Assembly: GCA_015222405.1 (NCBI GenBank)
Contig: JADFVG010000073.1
Coordinates: forward strand, 1 to 13,789
Origin: Chloroflexota bacterium
GTDB taxonomy: Bacteria; Chloroflexota; Dehalococcoidia; E44-bin15
DNA length: 13,789 nt
Direction: 5' to 3'
Under the pieces are notes generated by a model. It did not search any database. It saw only the letters and a list, made by a program, of their open reading frames with translations, and was not told where the DNA came from. Shown in pieces: positions 12,714-13,789 of this stretch. The translations under genes and the position numbers were made by a program. Positions within the stretch are counted from its first letter, which is position 1; every line of letters starts with the position of its first letter.

Positions 12714-13789
12714 TCATGGAAGGCGGGACCTCCTCCCCCTCTGGGGCATCCTCCCCCTCTCGCTGGGGGCAAGATCGGAGCGATAATCGGGGACATCGAT
12801 GTTAAATACCACGCTCACCCGCGGGTCCGCCATCCGCGAGCTTATCCTAGTCTCAATCTCCTCCAAGGCGAAGCAACTGGTGATCACTGTGGGCAGCCGC
12901 GCATTGTAGCGATAGTTGATCACCTGATAGAGCTTCTCCTGAGCCCAAGGGGTGCTAGTTTGCTCCCCGAAATCGTCAAGGATGAGCAGAGGCGCCTTCT
13001 TCACCTTCTCGAAGAGCTCATCATAGGTCACCTTGCTCTCAGGGCTGAAGGTGGAGCGCAGGTGGTCAAGAAAGTCGGGGACAACGACAAAGAAACTGGG
13101 CTTGCCCTCCCTTCGCCGGTAGTTAGCAATGGCGGCAGCAAGATGGGTTTTGCCACAGCCATTGGGACCCAAAAACACAACCCAGCCCTCGGGGTCGTGA
13201 GCAAAGCGGCGCGCTAGCTTAAAGGCATCCTCCAGAATCCTCTGCTTCTCCAGCGGCAGATTGAGCCGCCGCTTGTCGAAATTCTCGAAGCTCATCTTGC
13301 TCAAGAGCTCAAGCCCCAGATCCCCGATCTCCTGTGCCGGCTCTTTTTGCTCCAGCAGGTATACTTTGGAGAGGGTGGCATCAGTGAGCCGGGTTAAGAG
13401 CCGCTCATCTAGCTTCTCTAAAGGGGTGCTGGTAGTAATCACCATGGGCAGGCGAGCGTTATACCTATGATTGATGATCTGGTATAGCTTCTCCTGGGCC
13501 CAGGGGGTGCTGCTCTGGGTGCCGAGGTCGTCCAAAATCAGCAGCGGGACATTGCGCACCTGGTCGAAGAGTTCATCATAACTGATATCGCTTGCAGGGC
13601 TAAAGGTGGAGCGCAGGTGGTCAAGAAGGTCGGAAACAACGATGAAGAAGACGGGGCGCCCGTTTTGAATACGGTGATTGGCGATGGCGGCAGCGAGGTG
13701 AGTCTTACCACAACCGCTGACCCCGCAAAGCACCAGCCAGCCCTGAGGATCCTGGGCAAAGGCTTTTGCCCCCTCATATGCCTCACTGA
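12714..13789 (-). CDS. DnaC/IstB-like ATPase with two tandem AAA+ domains (5' end beyond right edge)
   Basis: The frame is open to the right edge, so the start is outside; at least 358 codons are visible. It holds two complete DnaC/DnaI-type AAA+ domains in series. Copy 1 has SGCGKTHLAAAIAN (Walker A, 13724-13683), LLILDDLG (Walker B) and DERLLTRLTD. Copy 2 has NGCGKTHLAAAIAN, LLILDDFG and ETRISSRMAD. Matching residues are exactly 185 codons apart, and about 71 of 100 compared residues are identical. Both Walker motifs and candidate arginine fingers are retained, so both sites may bind ATP. DnaC/DnaI-type proteins load the replicative helicase, and IstB is the transposition helper; no transposase is visible here, so a helicase-loader role is the better guess. 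The C-terminal tail after VPDYRSD is basic and low-complexity. The HNH gene follows 16 bases downstream. Confidence 0.88.
   Translation of the reverse strand, partial: SEAYEGAKAFAQDPQGWLVLCGVSGCGKTHLAAAIANHRIQNGRPVFFIVVSDLLDHLRSTFSPASDISYDELFDQVRNVPLLILDDLGTQSSTPWAQEKLYQIINHRYNARLPMVITTSTPLEKLDERLLTRLTDATLSKVYLLEQKEPAQEIGDLGLELLSKMSFENFDKRRLNLPLEKQRILEDAFKLARRFAHDPEGWVVFLGPNGCGKTHLAAAIANYRRREGKPSFFVVVPDFLDHLRSTFSPESKVTYDELFEKVKKAPLLILDDFGEQTSTPWAQEKLYQVINYRYNARLPTVITSCFALEEIETRISSRMADPRVSVVFNIDVPDYRSDLAPSERGRMPQRGRRSRLP
12731..12760. repeat. 12-base direct repeat, 18-base period, in the DnaC-like gene tail
   Basis: TCCTCCCCCTCT occurs at 12731-12742 and again at 12749-12760. It encodes the Arg/Gly-rich C-terminal tail of the DnaC-like protein on the minus strand (RGRMPQ then RGRRSR). 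It may be slippage-grown sequence near the gene end. Confidence 0.6.
12834..13232 (-). repeat. second copy of the 555-base internal repeat (AAA+ domain 2)
   Basis: This is the partner of 13389-13787. Its linker end reads FAHDPEGW. The 25 identical bases lie at 13048-13072 and encode the LDHLRSTF region. Elsewhere the copies differ at many third positions, so the duplication is not brand new. Confidence 0.88.
13389..13787 (-). repeat. first copy of the 555-base internal repeat (AAA+ domain 1)
   Basis: This block aligns without gaps to 12834-13232 at a fixed offset of 555 bases. It covers the linker end (FAQDPQGW), Walker A, Walker B and the sensor/arginine region. The bases at 13603-13627 are identical for 25 in a row to the second copy. 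The repeat may extend beyond the right edge. Confidence 0.88.

Noticed and set aside
12698..12796. N-terminal extension of the HNH protein
   Set aside because: The extension overlaps the end of the DnaC-like gene, is Pro/Gly-rich low-complexity sequence, and the ATG at 12697 has its own AGAGG site and the family's usual N-terminus.
12714..13789. IS21-type insertion sequence (istB)
   Set aside because: Although IstB-like, the protein is doubled, is followed by an HNH gene rather than preceded by a visible istA, and no terminal inverted repeats are seen in the window.

Overview
The window looks like ordinary chromosome from a bacterium of the phylum Chloroflexota, most likely a Dehalococcoidia-type lineage. 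That placement is an inference from protein style (GroEL, M16 peptidase, DUF72/DUF488 cluster, HNH protein) and moderately high GC. I see no rRNA, tRNA, CRISPR array, insertion sequence or phage gene. The longest stretch without a gene is about 235 bases (1200-1434), and it carries two promoters and a heat-shock operator.

Layout. (1) 1-1199, minus strand: a small Xre-type regulator with a promoter that predicts a leaderless mRNA, then a gutted DUF72 gene, an intact DUF488 gene, and the first 81 codons of a DUF2851 gene that runs off the left edge. (2) 1342-3418, plus strand: the heat-shock operon groES-groEL with a 17-bp-spaced promoter, a perfect CIRCE operator over the predicted transcription start, and a hairpin after groEL. 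(3) 3466-6813, plus strand: a GT4 glycosyltransferase followed 15 bases later by a glycogen-debranching-type glucosidase. (4) 6810-8072, minus strand: an M16 zinc peptidase that meets the glucosidase tail to tail with interlocked stop codons. (5) 8073-8196: two strong back-to-back promoters. (6) 8197-12176, plus strand: a tight unit of an MBL-fold hydrolase, lysA, holB and ricT. (7) 12173 to the right edge, minus strand: an HNH-nuclease-like protein downstream of a DnaC/IstB-type ATPase that contains two tandem copies of its AAA+ domain and enters from beyond the right edge.

How the genes fit together. Most are housekeeping: protein folding under CIRCE (presumably HrcA) control, lysine/diaminopimelate synthesis, the clamp-loader delta' subunit, and RicT encoded directly after holB as in Bacillus. 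The pair of GT4 and debranching enzyme suggests synthesis and trimming of a glucan or glucoside. The least ordinary items are the double-AAA+ helicase-loader-like protein, the internally deleted DUF72 gene whose 3' end still overlaps the DUF488 start, and several promoter arrangements that fix start codons. I found no convincing wholly new multi-gene system.
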